A DNA stretch of 35,632 bases from Pseudomonas entomophila (GTDB lineage: Bacteria; Pseudomonadota; Gammaproteobacteria; Pseudomonadales; Pseudomonadaceae): positions 1 through 35,632 of the forward strand of contig NZ_JAAMQI010000031.1 in the NCBI RefSeq assembly GCF_013523165.1, read 5' to 3'. The position numbers and the translations under genes were made by a program. Positions 24,895-33,619 of the stretch are shown here, piece by piece. Numbering within the stretch: position 1 is the first letter of the stretch; every line of letters begins with the position of its first letter. Under the pieces are notes generated by a model, which was given only the letters and a program-made list of their open reading frames with translations, ran no database searches and had not been told where the DNA came from.

Positions 24895-25857
24895 TCAGGG
24901 TCGAGCGCGCGGCCTCTGCGCCGCCGCCGGGTCGTCCTTCATGCGCCTGAACCACGTCGAAAGCAACGCACCCGAAATGTTGTGCCACACGCTGAACAGC
25001 GCGCTCGGCACGGCCGCCAGGGGCGAGAAATGCGCACTGGCCAAGGCCGCGCCCAGCCCCGAGTTCTGCATGCCGACCTCCAGCGCCAGGGACTTGCGCT
25101 GCGCCAGGGGCAGTTTGCACAGCTTGCCCGTCAAGTAACCCAGCAGGAAACCGAAGCTGTTGTGCAGGATCACCACCGCCATGATCAGCAGGCCCGACTC
25201 GGCGATCTTCGCCTGGCTGGCCGCCACCACGGCGCAGACGATCAGCACGATGCTCACCACCGACACCAGCGGCAGCACCTGCACCACCGCGTGCACCCGC
25301 GTGCCGAGCAGCCTTTGCGCCAGTACCCCCAGCACGATGGGCAGCATCACCAGCTGCAGGATCGACCAGAACATGTCCATGAACGAAACCGGCAGCCAGG
25401 CCGACGCCAGCAGCCAGATCAGCGTCGGGGTGAGCAGGGGCGCGAGCAGTGTCGTGACCGCGGCGATCGCCACCGCCAGCGCCAGGTCACCCTTCGACAA
25501 CCACACCATCACGTTCGAGGCCGTGCCGCTGGGGCAGCAACCGACCAGGATCACGCCCACGGCGATCTCCGGGGGCAGGTGGAACAGCCGGCACAGCAGC
25601 CAGGCCACCCCCGGCATGATCAGAAAGTGCGCGACCACCCCCAGCGCCACTCGCCAGGGCTGGCGAGCGACGGCGGCGAAGTCGTCGAGCTTGAGGGTCA
25701 ACCCCATGCCGAACATCACCAGCCCCAGCAATGGCACGATGGCGACCTTCAGGCCGATGAACCACTGAGGCTGGAAGTAGGCCAGGCAGGAAAAGACCAG
25801 GACCCACAGGGCGAACGTGTTGCCGACGAAGCGGCTCAAGGCGGCCAGGGCGCGCAT
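24895..25857 (-). CDS. Bile acid:sodium symporter (BASS) family transporter
   Basis: The 320-residue polytopic protein has about nine to ten membrane helices. It carries the BASS signatures PLLGLVMFGMGLTLKLDDF, GCCPSGTASNVMVWLSKGD (about 107-125) and LEVGMQNSGLGAALA (about 265-280), which include the Na-binding crossover residues. Family members move bile acids, pyruvate, pantoate or other organic acids with sodium. The substrate here is unknown. ATG 25857 has AGGAG 7 nt upstream. The C-terminal tail is short and basic. It is separated from rdgC by about 140 bp with no visible terminator, so possible read-through from rdgC cannot be excluded. Confidence 0.9.
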   Translation of the reverse strand: MRALAALSRFVGNTFALWVLVFSCLAYFQPQWFIGLKVAIVPLLGLVMFGMGLTLKLDDFAAVARQPWRVALGVVAHFLIMPGVAWLLCRLFHLPPEIAVGVILVGCCPSGTASNVMVWLSKGDLALAVAIAAVTTLLAPLLTPTLIWLLASAWLPVSFMDMFWSILQLVMLPIVLGVLAQRLLGTRVHAVVQVLPLVSVVSIVLIVCAVVAASQAKIAESGLLIMAVVILHNSFGFLLGYLTGKLCKLPLAQRKSLALEVGMQNSGLGAALASAHFSPLAAVPSALFSVWHNISGALLSTWFRRMKDDPAAAQRPRARP

Positions 25858-26001
25858 GGGATCTCCTATCAGTAGCGGCAGGGGGCGGGTGACTGGCTAT
25901 GAGCTGCAAGCAGTTCGGCAGTGAGACCTCTATATAGAGGTGAGCCTGAAAAACGCAACCTTCAGGCACGCACTGCGTTGCAGCGTGCAGCTCGACCTCG
26001 A

Positions 26002-26922
26002 TCAGACGCCCTGAGGCAGCTCCTCACCACCCAAGGCCTCGAAGAGGGTCGGCAGGAACTCGGCGAAGGTCATCATCATCAGCTGGAACGAGGCATCGAA
26101 CTGTTGCTGCGCCTCGTCGCCGCCATCCTGTTCGGCTTGCTCTTGCAGCAGCTCCTCGAACTTCAGGCGCTTGATCACCATCTTGTCGTCCAGCACGAAC
26201 GACAGCTTGTCCTGCCAGGCCATGGCCAGCTGGGTGACCAGCTTGCCGGTGCTCAGGTGCAGCTGGATTTCCTCGCTGGTCAGGTCCTGGCGCTTGCAGC
26301 GCACGATGCCGCCATCTTCGGCGGTGTCGCGCAGTTCGCATTCGTCCAGCACGTAGAAGCCTTCGGCGGCCTGTTGCGACTTGACCCAGTCGGTCATGGT
26401 GGCGCTCGGCGCGATCTTCACGGTCGCCGGGCGTACGGGCAGCGAACCCATCACTTCACGCAGCGTCGACAACAGGTCTTCGGCACGCTTGGCGCTGGCC
26501 GAGTTGACCAGGATGACACCCTGGCGCGGGGCGATGGCGGCGAAGATCATCGAGCGACGGATGAAGGCGCGTGGCAGGAAGGCCTGGATGATCTCGTCCT
26601 TGATCTGGTCACGCTCCTTCTTGTAGACCTTGCGCATCTGCTCGGTCTCGATCTCTTCGACCTTCTCCTTGACCGCGTCATTGACCACGCTGCTGGGCAG
26701 GATGCGTTCTTCCTTGCGCGCGGCGATCAGCAGGAACTCGCCACTGACGTGCACCAGCGGAGCGTCCTCGCCTTTGCCGAAGGGCGCGACGAAACCGTAG
26801 GTGGTCAGTTCCTGGCTGGCGCAGGGGCGAGCCGGCTTGCTGGCCAGGGCTGCCTCGAGGGTCTCGGGGTCGAACGGTACGTCCTGGGTGAGGCGGTAGG
26901 TCAGCAGGTTCTTGAACCACAT
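26002..26922 (-). CDS. rdgC: Recombination-associated protein RdgC
   Basis: The 306-residue ring-forming, nucleoid-associated DNA-binding protein restrains RecA. It starts MWFKNLLTYRLTQDVPFD with the family SGEFLLIAARKEERILPSSV. The segment IIQAFLPRAFIRRSMIFAAI and the C-terminal LSFVLDDKMVIKRLKFEELL follow. It has no signal or membrane helix. The extra tail after about 280 (FDASFQLMMMTFAEFLPTLF) is typical. AAGGAGAG lies about 9 nt before ATG 26922. The following 200 bp up to the tRNA promoter carry no gene. Confidence 0.95.
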   Translation of the reverse strand: MWFKNLLTYRLTQDVPFDPETLEAALASKPARPCASQELTTYGFVAPFGKGEDAPLVHVSGEFLLIAARKEERILPSSVVNDAVKEKVEEIETEQMRKVYKKERDQIKDEIIQAFLPRAFIRRSMIFAAIAPRQGVILVNSASAKRAEDLLSTLREVMGSLPVRPATVKIAPSATMTDWVKSQQAAEGFYVLDECELRDTAEDGGIVRCKRQDLTSEEIQLHLSTGKLVTQLAMAWQDKLSFVLDDKMVIKRLKFEELLQEQAEQDGGDEAQQQFDASFQLMMMTFAEFLPTLFEALGGEELPQGV

Positions 26923-27075
26923 GGGGTGAAGCTCTCCTTAATACACGAGGCGGGCATTATTCTCCGAGTCAGGGGCCAGGCCAACCCTGCGGCCGGCATT
27001 TGCCCGGTTATTGGTCGGTGAGAAGGGGGGCGGGTAGGTCATTGAAAGGCTTGGAAAATTTTTTTGAAAAAGTGC

Positions 27076-27104
27076 TTGCCAGGGTGGAACGTCCTCCGTA
27101 GAAT
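27076..27104 (+). promoter_or_regulatory. Promoter of the tRNA-Val/tRNA-Asp unit
   Basis: TTGCCA at 27076-27081 and TAGAAT at 27099-27104 lie exactly 17 bp apart. A GC-only discriminator (gcgcgcc, 27105-27111) follows, as is usual for stable RNA promoters under stringent control. An A/T-rich run (aaaatttttttgaaaaa, about 27055-27071) directly upstream could act as an UP element. Transcription should start near 27111. Confidence 0.75.
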
Positions 27105-27124
27105 GCGCGCCACACCGAGACGAA

Positions 27125-27200
27125 GGGTGATTAGCTCAGCCGGGAGAGCATCTGCCTTACAAGCAGAGGGTCGGCGGTTCGATCCCGTCATCACCCACCA
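27125..27200 (+). tRNA. tRNA-Val (anticodon TAC)
   Basis: A 76-nt cloverleaf with acceptor GGGTGAT/ATCACCC and D-arm GCTCAGCCGGGAGAGC. The anticodon stem TCTGC/GCAGA holds loop CTTACAA (TAC at 27158-27160), and the T-arm is GGCGG-TTCGATC-CCGTC. The CCA end is encoded (ACCA). It reads GTA/GTG codons and is transcribed with the next tRNA. Confidence 0.97.
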
Positions 27201-27216
27201 CTTCTCAGTGTATCGC

Positions 27217-27293
27217 GCAGCGGTAGTTCAGTCGGTTAGAATACCGGCCTGTCACGCCGGGGGTCGCGGGTTCGAGTCCCGTCCGCTGCGCCA
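27217..27293 (+). tRNA. tRNA-Asp (anticodon GTC)
   Basis: A 77-nt cloverleaf with acceptor GCAGCGG/CCGCTGC. The anticodon loop is CTGTCAC with GTC at 27251-27253, inside the stem CCGGC/GCCGG. The T-arm is GCGGG-TTCGAGT-CCCGT, and GCCA is encoded at the end. It lies 16 bp after tRNA-Val, in the same transcript. Confidence 0.97.
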
Positions 27294-27337
27294 TCTTCGA
27301 GCTTCCAGGGCCCACTGAACACCCGGAAGCCACAACG

Positions 27338-27363
27338 AAAGCGACCTTAGGGTCGCTTTTTTT
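27338..27363 (+). terminator. Rho-independent terminator of the tRNA unit
   Basis: The stem aaagcgacc/ggtcgcttt has loop ttag and runs straight into a run of T (27357-27363). It is the classic form and sits 45 bp after tRNA-Asp and 85 bp before hscC, which therefore needs its own promoter. Confidence 0.95.
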
Positions 27364-27448
27364 GTTTCTACGATTGGGTCAAAATGCCCTGTCCGCCGGC
27401 CCGCGGCCAGCAGGCTGCCACCGGCTCTTCTCATGCAAGAGGCCGACC

Positions 27449-29170
27449 ATGCAGGATGCCGTTCACCCCTCCGCTTCGCTCCCCCCTGACGTTTCGCAGT
27501 CCACACCACTGCTGGGCATCGACCTGGGTACCACCAATAGCCTGATCGCCGTCTGGCAGCAAGGGCGGGCGCAGTTGATCGCCAATGCCCTGGGTGAGAC
27601 CCTGACCCCGTCAGTGGTCAGCGTCGACGACGACGGCAGCGTGCTGGTCGGCCAGGCCGCCAAGGCGCGGCTCACCACCCATCCCCACCTCAGCGTGGCG
27701 GCCTTCAAACGCTTCATGGGCAGCGACAAACGTTTCCAGCTGGGCGAGCAGTCGTTTTCGCCCGAGGAGCTGTCCGCCCTGGTGCTGGGTGCGCTCAAGC
27801 GCGATGCCGAAGCCTATCTGGGCTGTCCGGTGGACCAAGCGGTGATCTCGGTGCCGGCCTATTTCAGCGACGAGCAGCGCAAACGCACGGTCTTCGCCGC
27901 CGAGCTGGCCGGGCTGAACGTCCAGCGGTTGATCAACGAGCCGACCGCTGCCGCCATGGCCTACGGGCTGCACGAGCAGGCGTTGGAACGCACGCTGGTC
28001 TTCGACCTGGGCGGCGGCACCTTCGACGTCACCGTGCTCGAGTACGCCTTGCCGCTGATCGAAGTGCATGCCTCCACGGGCGACAACTACCTGGGCGGCG
28101 AAGATTTCACCGAGGCGCTGCTGGCCGGCTGCCTGCGTGAGTGGCGGCTCACCACGCAGGCCTTGTCGCCACGCGAACTGGCCAGCCTGCGGGACGCCAT
28201 CGAACGCTTCAAGTGTGAATTGGGTGAGGGCGGCGGCACCCTGCACTGGAACGGCGATGGCCAGGGACGTCAATGGGAGCTCGATGCCGCGGCCTTGCAG
28301 TCGTTATGGGCACCGTTACTGGCACGGGTGCGCGCTCCGATCGAACAGGCGTTGCGCGACGCCCGGTTGAGCCCGCGCGAACTGGACAGCCTGGTGCTGG
28401 TCGGCGGCGCCACGCGCATGCCGCAGATCCAGCAACTGGTGGCCAAACTGTTCGGCCGCTTGCCGTACCGGCATCTGGACCCGGACACCCTGGTCGCCCT
28501 CGGCGCCGCCAGCCAGGCGGCCTGCAAAGCTCGCGACCAGACCATCGACGAACTGATCCTGACCGACGTCTGCCCCTACACGCTGGGCATCGCCGCCGGG
28601 CATACCGAGCACACCGGCGCGTCGTTCTCGCCGATCATCGAGCGCAACACGATCATCCCGACTTCCAAGGTCGAGCGCTTCTACAGCTCCCATCCGCAGC
28701 AGGAAGTCGTACGCATCGCCGTCTACCAGGGCGAGCGCCCCTGGGTGCGTGACAACATCCTGATCGACAGCTTCGAGGTCCCGCTCAAGCCCACAGGGGA
28801 AACCCAGTCGCTGGACGTGCGCTTCAGCTACGACATCAATGGCTTGCTGGAAGTCGACGTGACGTTTCTGGAAACCGGGCTCAAGCATAGCCACAGCATC
28901 GACCGCAGCCCCACCGGCCTGGACGCTGACGCACGCCAGGCCAGTCATGACCGACTGGCCGGATTGAAGATCCACCCGCGCGACACCTTGCCCAACCGCA
29001 CCTTGCTGGCACGCCTGGAGCGTGCCTGGATGCAGAGCCTGGGTGAGGAGCGCGAGTTGATCGGCAGTTGGTTGTCGACGTTCAATGCCGTGCTGAGCGC
29101 TCAGCACGGCGCCGAGATCAGTCGGCAGCGCCAGCAGTTGAACCAGGCGCTGGACGAGCTGCGTTACTGA
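27449..29170 (+). CDS. hscC: Hsp70-family chaperone, HscC type
   Basis: The 573-residue specialised Hsp70 is shorter than DnaK (about 640), as E. coli HscC is. The ATPase domain has phosphate loop 1 GIDLGTTNS (23-31), NEPTAAAMAYGL and phosphate loop 2 VFDLGGGTFDVTVLE. The adenosine motif is LVGGATRMPQIQQLV. The substrate-binding part begins at about 380 (DVCPYTLGIAAG) and the helical lid is short. The N-terminus has about 20 extra residues before the fold. ATG 27449 has AGAGG upstream. The gene faces a DjlC-like J protein and overlaps it by 7 bp at the 3' ends, and a DUF1266 gene follows. The same three families lie around E. coli hscC. The client is unknown. Confidence 0.88.
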   Translation: MQDAVHPSASLPPDVSQSTPLLGIDLGTTNSLIAVWQQGRAQLIANALGETLTPSVVSVDDDGSVLVGQAAKARLTTHPHLSVAAFKRFMGSDKRFQLGEQSFSPEELSALVLGALKRDAEAYLGCPVDQAVISVPAYFSDEQRKRTVFAAELAGLNVQRLINEPTAAAMAYGLHEQALERTLVFDLGGGTFDVTVLEYALPLIEVHASTGDNYLGGEDFTEALLAGCLREWRLTTQALSPRELASLRDAIERFKCELGEGGGTLHWNGDGQGRQWELDAAALQSLWAPLLARVRAPIEQALRDARLSPRELDSLVLVGGATRMPQIQQLVAKLFGRLPYRHLDPDTLVALGAASQAACKARDQTIDELILTDVCPYTLGIAAGHTEHTGASFSPIIERNTIIPTSKVERFYSSHPQQEVVRIAVYQGERPWVRDNILIDSFEVPLKPTGETQSLDVRFSYDINGLLEVDVTFLETGLKHSHSIDRSPTGLDADARQASHDRLAGLKIHPRDTLPNRTLLARLERAWMQSLGEERELIGSWLSTFNAVLSAQHGAEISRQRQQLNQALDELRY

Positions 29171-31848
29171 GCGTTGAGCCGACGCAGGGCCGCTTGCAGG
29201 CCGTGCGTCAGGCTGTCGGCCTGGCCAGGCGGTGGCCCGTTGCGGTTTGGCAGCGGGTCGCCCGGCCAGCCGAGCAACAGCAGCGGCAGGATCGGTATCC
29301 AGCGCAGCAGCGCCAGCAGAATGATCAAGGCCGGCACGCCTTGGCCCACATCGCGCAGGCGTCGTAGCAACCCGCTCATGACCAGCAGGCCGACCACGAT
29401 CATCGCCACCCCCTGACTCTGCGGTGGCACCAGCAGCAGACCTGATGCCAGATGGGCGGCCAGCCCCGTGCGCGTCAGGCGCGTATCGAGCCGCCAGACC
29501 GCCCAGGCAGGCGCCGAGGGCTGCTGTGCCTGCTGTTCGAGCAGGCGCTCCGACCAGGCCAGCAGCGCCAGTATCGCGCAGCGCACGCCCGCGTCCTGTT
29601 CAGGGTCGTCCTTGCCGCACTGCAAGGCCTTGAGCACCCGCAGGCTTGGCACGCGCCCGTGCCCGGCCAGGTTGCCGAAGGCTTCCAGGGCCGTGTTGTA
29701 CAAAGTTGCGTCGACCCCTTCGAGCAGACGGGCCGAGACATGCCCGCCGCGCCCCTTGAGCAACTGCTCGAACAGTGGCTCGAGCGCGGCATGCGCTTGC
29801 TTGAGGAACTCCATCTGCCCATGGGCCTTGCCCCGTTGTTCATCGGACAACCCGGCATCATGAAGAAAAGCGGCGCTGAGCAGCAGGCAACCGAGCGGAT
29901 GCGCCTCCAGCCAGCTGCTGTCCTGGTCGGCGCATTCGAACAGCTGGGCCATGCTGGGCAGGCGCGGGCTGTCGAAACAATAGCCCCAGGTGATCAGGCG
30001 TGAAGCCAGCAAGCGCTGCGCCGTGTCATTCAGGTCGAGCCGTTCGAGCAGTTGCGTTTCCAGCTCGGTGGTGTCGACAGGCCGCAGGTGGTCCATCGGC
30101 AGCGAGGCGAGAAAGTGCGTGGGTGGGAAAGCGAGCCGTTCGACACAACCCCGTGACACCAGTCTCAGCCAGCGGCCGGGTTGCTCCAGCAATGCCAGTG
30201 TGAACACGCACTGGCCGTACCAGGCCGTCAGGTCGTGGGTGGCGTCGGCAGGCGGTAACCTGAAGCCTTCGAGCATCAACCGGTACTGCGCCCACAGCCC
30301 GGACGGGCGCGGCAGCATGCGACCGGTCTGGAAGTGTTCGAGCAGGCAGTCCAGCGCACGCGGTGAATAGTGACGCAGGCGCCGCAACCATTCGCGGCAC
30401 GCCGGATGGGCTTCATCCGTCAACAAGGCTGGCGGCAGCGTGGTCTCCTCGCTGGCGCAGAAGGTCACCAGCGCCTGCGGGATCGGCGCATGCTGCAGCC
30501 AGCGCAGGGTTTGCCTGGCCTGCGCTCGCAGCCCCTCGACGATCAGGGCATCGAACTCATCTACGCCATCTGGCTCGTCCACCACCTGACGCAGCAGATC
30601 GGCTTCGCCACGTTGCAAGGCCCACGCGTGCCAATAGCGGCGCTGCAGCGTCGCGTCCGGTCGTTCGTCGAGCAGCCAGGCCAACAGGGGCAGCTCATCG
30701 TCGCCGTTCAGGCACCAGTCGGTGAACGTGGCGGCGATACCTTCGAGCGGCAGGCGCGAGGCGATCAGCCAGCGGGTCAGGGTCTCCGGGCGCTGCGCCG
30801 GGCTGGCCCAGCCTTGGGCCGGGTCGGCCAGGTCGCTCGGCCAGTGGTCCGGCAGCTCGAAGCCGTCCAGGGCCTGGATCAGCAAGGGCAGGCGCTGCGG
30901 CGCATGCCGGCTGCACAGGGCGAGCAGGGCGGCAGGGGCCTCTGGGTGGCGGTGCGTCCGCCAGAGCGTTGACCAGCAGCCCAGCGCCTGCTCATCGTCG
31001 AGCAGCGCCTCATGCTGGCGCGCCAGCAGGTACAACAGGTCGAGATCGTCCGGCGTCGCGTGCCACTGGGTCTGCAACTCGTCGCGCCAGGCCCTGGCCG
31101 GCACCCCGGCCTGGCAGAACTGGGTCCGCAGCCGCAGCATCAGGGCGTCGTCGTCCGGCAACGGCAGGCAGGTGTGGCGCCCGGCGAAGTCGCGGTACTC
31201 GTGGAATGGCCGCTGGTCGTAGCAGTAGGCCAGGGTGCGCAGGTACCAGAACGTCTCCATCTGCGCCGGGGCTGGCCAGTCGCGCATCAGCCGCGTGTCG
31301 AACGGGTCTGGCGTGGCCAGGCGTTGCAGGAAGGCGTCGGCCTCGTCTGGGGCGTCGAGCCGCAGCAATTGGTGCGCCCAGGCGAAACGCTGGGCCAGCA
31401 GGCCGGCGCACTGGTGCGAAATCGGCCCGCAGTCTTGCAGCAGCGCCAGGATGTCCCAGCCCAGGTCGTCGAGGGCATCGAGCGGCAGGTCATCGAGGCT
31501 GGCCACGTAGGCCTGCCAGGCATCCAGGTCGAAGCGCGTATGGGGTGTATCGAGCAACGTTTCGAAAGCCTGAAACGCGTCATCGCGCTGACGTTGAGGG
31601 TCGCTGACCGCATCGACCTCGGGCGTGGCCTCCACTTCACCCTCTGCCTCGATCGCGGCGGGTTCGGCTGTCGTTGCCTGTGCCTGCTCGCGCGCCAGGC
31701 GCATGGCCTGTTCATAGGCTTCGCGCAGGGCCTGGAAGCCTTGGGGGTCGGTTTCGGGATGAAACGCCGGCAGACGCGTGCGGTAGGCCAGGCGAATGGC
31801 CTGGGTGTCGTCGATGGGCGCGATGCCCAGCAAGGCCCAGCAGCTCAT
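29164..31848 (-). CDS. J-domain cochaperone, DjlC-like, with HPE in place of HPD
   Basis: The 894-residue membrane-anchored J protein is probably the partner of the HscC-type Hsp70 next door. The J domain is at the N-terminus (3-50): CWALLGIAPIDDTQAIRLAY, then HPETDPQGFQALREAYEQAM. The motif that triggers Hsp70 ATPase reads His30-Pro31-Glu32, where HPD is standard. A long helical, tryptophan-rich middle (about 80-770) looks like repeat or solenoid structure. Two or three membrane helices are near the C-terminus (about 800-875). The start at 31848 overlaps the stop of the DUF1266 gene (ATGA), so expression is coupled. No RBS is clear. djlC is the E. coli name, and the length here is much longer than in E. 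coli as I recall. Confidence 0.82.
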   Translation of the reverse strand: MSCWALLGIAPIDDTQAIRLAYRTRLPAFHPETDPQGFQALREAYEQAMRLAREQAQATTAEPAAIEAEGEVEATPEVDAVSDPQRQRDDAFQAFETLLDTPHTRFDLDAWQAYVASLDDLPLDALDDLGWDILALLQDCGPISHQCAGLLAQRFAWAHQLLRLDAPDEADAFLQRLATPDPFDTRLMRDWPAPAQMETFWYLRTLAYCYDQRPFHEYRDFAGRHTCLPLPDDDALMLRLRTQFCQAGVPARAWRDELQTQWHATPDDLDLLYLLARQHEALLDDEQALGCWSTLWRTHRHPEAPAALLALCSRHAPQRLPLLIQALDGFELPDHWPSDLADPAQGWASPAQRPETLTRWLIASRLPLEGIAATFTDWCLNGDDELPLLAWLLDERPDATLQRRYWHAWALQRGEADLLRQVVDEPDGVDEFDALIVEGLRAQARQTLRWLQHAPIPQALVTFCASEETTLPPALLTDEAHPACREWLRRLRHYSPRALDCLLEHFQTGRMLPRPSGLWAQYRLMLEGFRLPPADATHDLTAWYGQCVFTLALLEQPGRWLRLVSRGCVERLAFPPTHFLASLPMDHLRPVDTTELETQLLERLDLNDTAQRLLASRLITWGYCFDSPRLPSMAQLFECADQDSSWLEAHPLGCLLLSAAFLHDAGLSDEQRGKAHGQMEFLKQAHAALEPLFEQLLKGRGGHVSARLLEGVDATLYNTALEAFGNLAGHGRVPSLRVLKALQCGKDDPEQDAGVRCAILALLAWSERLLEQQAQQPSAPAWAVWRLDTRLTRTGLAAHLASGLLLVPPQSQGVAMIVVGLLVMSGLLRRLRDVGQGVPALIILLALLRWIPILPLLLLGWPGDPLPNRNGPPPGQADSLTHGLQAALRRLNAQ

Positions 31849-32537
31849 GACCAGCCTTCCCGCGGCAGACTCGCCGGGCGCTCGAGTTCGGGCAGCGGCA
31901 GGTGCCATGGCAGCGTGGCCAGGATCTGGCTGGCATCCTGGCTCAGGTTGAGCGCGATGCAGCGATTCCAGTGGTCACTGCCTTGGCGAGGCAGGTTGGC
32001 GTCGAACGCCTCGTCGTCGAGGTCCGAGACGTTCCAGAGCGCCTTGCCGAACAAATAGCCGGTCAGGTAGCGGTTCCAGCTTTCGTAGTAATGCCGTGCG
32101 CGCAGCGAGAGTCGATAGTGCAGGTACAGACTTTCATCCTCGTCGATGTAGCCACGCAACGTGCCGACCCGCAGCAGGTAGCTCATGCGACCGAGGTCCC
32201 AGGCCCGTGTCCCGCCGTCGCCACAGTCGGCGAAGGTGCTGGCGGCGTACTCGTGCAGACGACGCGCGCGGCGTGGCAGGCTGTCGAGCAATGCACGCCA
32301 TTGGCTAGGCAAGCAGCGCTGGTACTGCCAATAAATGTCGTTCAGTACGCAGGCGTGACCCGCGTCGGCCATCGACAAAGTGTCGAGCAGGCGCTCGCGG
32401 CTGTCGATCCCCCAGGCGTGCTCCAGGTTGGAGGTGTCTTCACCCTCGAAATACGTCGCTGAGGTGTAGCTGGCGCCGTTGAGCGCAGCCATCGGGCTCG
32501 ACAAGGCGTACAGCCAGCGCCGGGCGTTTTCGTCCAC
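31845..32537 (-). CDS. DUF1266 (YbeR/YbeU-like) protein
   Basis: The 230-residue protein is of unknown biochemistry. The DUF1266 pattern is clear in the C-terminal half: WDLGRMSYLLRVGTLRGYID, then DEDESLYLHYRLSLRARHYY and SWNRYLTGYLFGKALW. E. coli carries ybeR and ybeU of this family next to djlB/djlC and hscC, so the link is conserved. GTG at 32537 is the inferred start, with AAAGGAG 8 nt before it. An open frame further upstream runs through the intergenic region without an RBS. The stop overlaps the J protein start by ATGA. It probably assists the HscC/DjlC pair or is its client. That is inference. Confidence 0.8.
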   Translation of the reverse strand: MDENARRWLYALSSPMAALNGASYTSATYFEGEDTSNLEHAWGIDSRERLLDTLSMADAGHACVLNDIYWQYQRCLPSQWRALLDSLPRRARRLHEYAASTFADCGDGGTRAWDLGRMSYLLRVGTLRGYIDEDESLYLHYRLSLRARHYYESWNRYLTGYLFGKALWNVSDLDDEAFDANLPRQGSDHWNRCIALNLSQDASQILATLPWHLPLPELERPASLPREGWS

Positions 32538-32623
32538 TGAAAAAGCTCCTTTGACAGAGGGAAAGGCAAGCCAGGCGTGCCCGGTCGCCGAGTGTAGAAG
32601 AGGGCCAATGGTCCAGGCAATGC

Positions 32624-33409
32624 TCAGTGCCCCAGGCGTTCGGCCTCTTCGGCACGCAAGGTCAGCACCTCGACCCCTGTCTCGGTCACGGCCACGGTGT
32701 GCTCCCATTGGGCCGACAGCGAACGATCACGTGTGACCACCGTCCAGCCATCGCGCAAGGTTTTCACCCCGCGCGTACCTTGGTTGATCATCGGCTCGAT
32801 GGTGAACACCATGCCAGGCTTCAGGCGCAGGCCGCTGCCACGCTGGCCGTAGTGCAGCACCTCGGGTTTCTCGTGCATCTGCTGGCCGATGCCATGGCCG
32901 CAGTATTCCCGCACCACACTGTAGCCGGCCGCTTCGGCGTGGGCCTGGATGGCATGGCCGATATCGCCCAGGGTCGCGCCGGGGCGCACCTGTTCGATGC
33001 CTTTCCACAGGGCCTCGTAGGTGGTGTCGACCAGCTGCCGGGCTGCCGCATCGATGGCGCCGATCGTGTACATCTTCGACGAGTCGGCGATATAGCCACC
33101 TTGTTCGAGGGTGATGTCGACATTGACGATGCTGCCCTCCTGCAAGCGCTGCTTGGCGTCAGGCATGCCATGACAGACCACGTGGTCGACCGAGGTGTTG
33201 AGCGCATAGGGGAAGCCGTATTGCCCCTTGCTGGCCGGGCGAGCCTTGAGCGTCTGGACGATGAAGGCCTCGACATGGTCGTTGATCTGCATCGTGGTGA
33301 CGCCGGGCTGGATGAAGCGGTCCAGCTCGGCGAACACCTCGGCCAGCAATTGCCCGGCGCGACGCATGAGCGCCAGTTGCGGTGCGGTCTTGAGGATGAC
33401 CTGGCTCAT
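32624..33409 (-). CDS. map: Type I methionine aminopeptidase, ParD-coupled paralog
   Basis: Removes the initiator Met from nascent proteins. The 261-residue product has every metal ligand of the E. coli enzyme at a +1 offset: His80 in VVCHGMPD, Asp98 in NVDIT, Asp109 in ADSSKM, His172 in CGHGIG, Glu205 in TIEPM and Glu236 in QWEHTVAV. It should be active. The metal-site context (ITLEQGGYIADSSKMYTIG) departs from housekeeping Map (DVTVIKDGFHGDTSKM), so it looks like a second paralog. It has no strong RBS of its own. It overlaps a ParD-like gene by ATGA, so translation is coupled to it. A housekeeping map normally lies near rpsB, which is not here. Confidence 0.9.
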   Translation of the reverse strand: MSQVILKTAPQLALMRRAGQLLAEVFAELDRFIQPGVTTMQINDHVEAFIVQTLKARPASKGQYGFPYALNTSVDHVVCHGMPDAKQRLQEGSIVNVDITLEQGGYIADSSKMYTIGAIDAAARQLVDTTYEALWKGIEQVRPGATLGDIGHAIQAHAEAAGYSVVREYCGHGIGQQMHEKPEVLHYGQRGSGLRLKPGMVFTIEPMINQGTRGVKTLRDGWTVVTRDRSLSAQWEHTVAVTETGVEVLTLRAEEAERLGH

Positions 33410-33609
33410 TGCAGCAGCGCCTGGAGCGTGGCCTGTTCCTGGCGCAGCATTTGCCGCAGCAGGTCGTGGTAAGTGGCCTGCGGGTGCAGCTCGGCGAGCA
33501 TCCCCAAGCGGATCCAGTGCTCGGCCTGGGCGTTGATCGAGCGCGACATGACCGCGCTGGCCAGGCGCAGGTCTTCGTGCAGTGTGTCGGAAATCTTGAC
33601 GATACCCAT
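33406..33609 (-). CDS. ParD-like antitoxin-family protein
   Basis: The 67-residue product starts MGIVKISDTLHEDLRLASAV, with ribbon-helix-helix features, then MSRSINAQAEHWIRLGMLAE (the family's SRSINAQAEHWI core), and a helical tail. It matches the ParD-like (DUF3423) family, normally a DNA-binding antitoxin. The start at 33609 has GAGGTG upstream. An in-frame ATG far upstream (33789) is rejected because it reads through the promoter. Its 3' end overlaps the methionine aminopeptidase gene by ATGA, and no ParE-type toxin is present. It probably autoregulates the pair through the AT-rich dyad at 33620-33643. The role as antitoxin is inference. Confidence 0.82.
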   Translation of the reverse strand: MGIVKISDTLHEDLRLASAVMSRSINAQAEHWIRLGMLAELHPQATYHDLLRQMLRQEQATLQALLQ

Positions 33610-33619
33610 GGGCACCTCG

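Noticed and set aside
24443..25138. ORFs running through the tandem repeats into the BASS gene
   Set aside because: Their protein is the translated repeat unit (RGHLWEAGSPD repeated), with no independent coding evidence.
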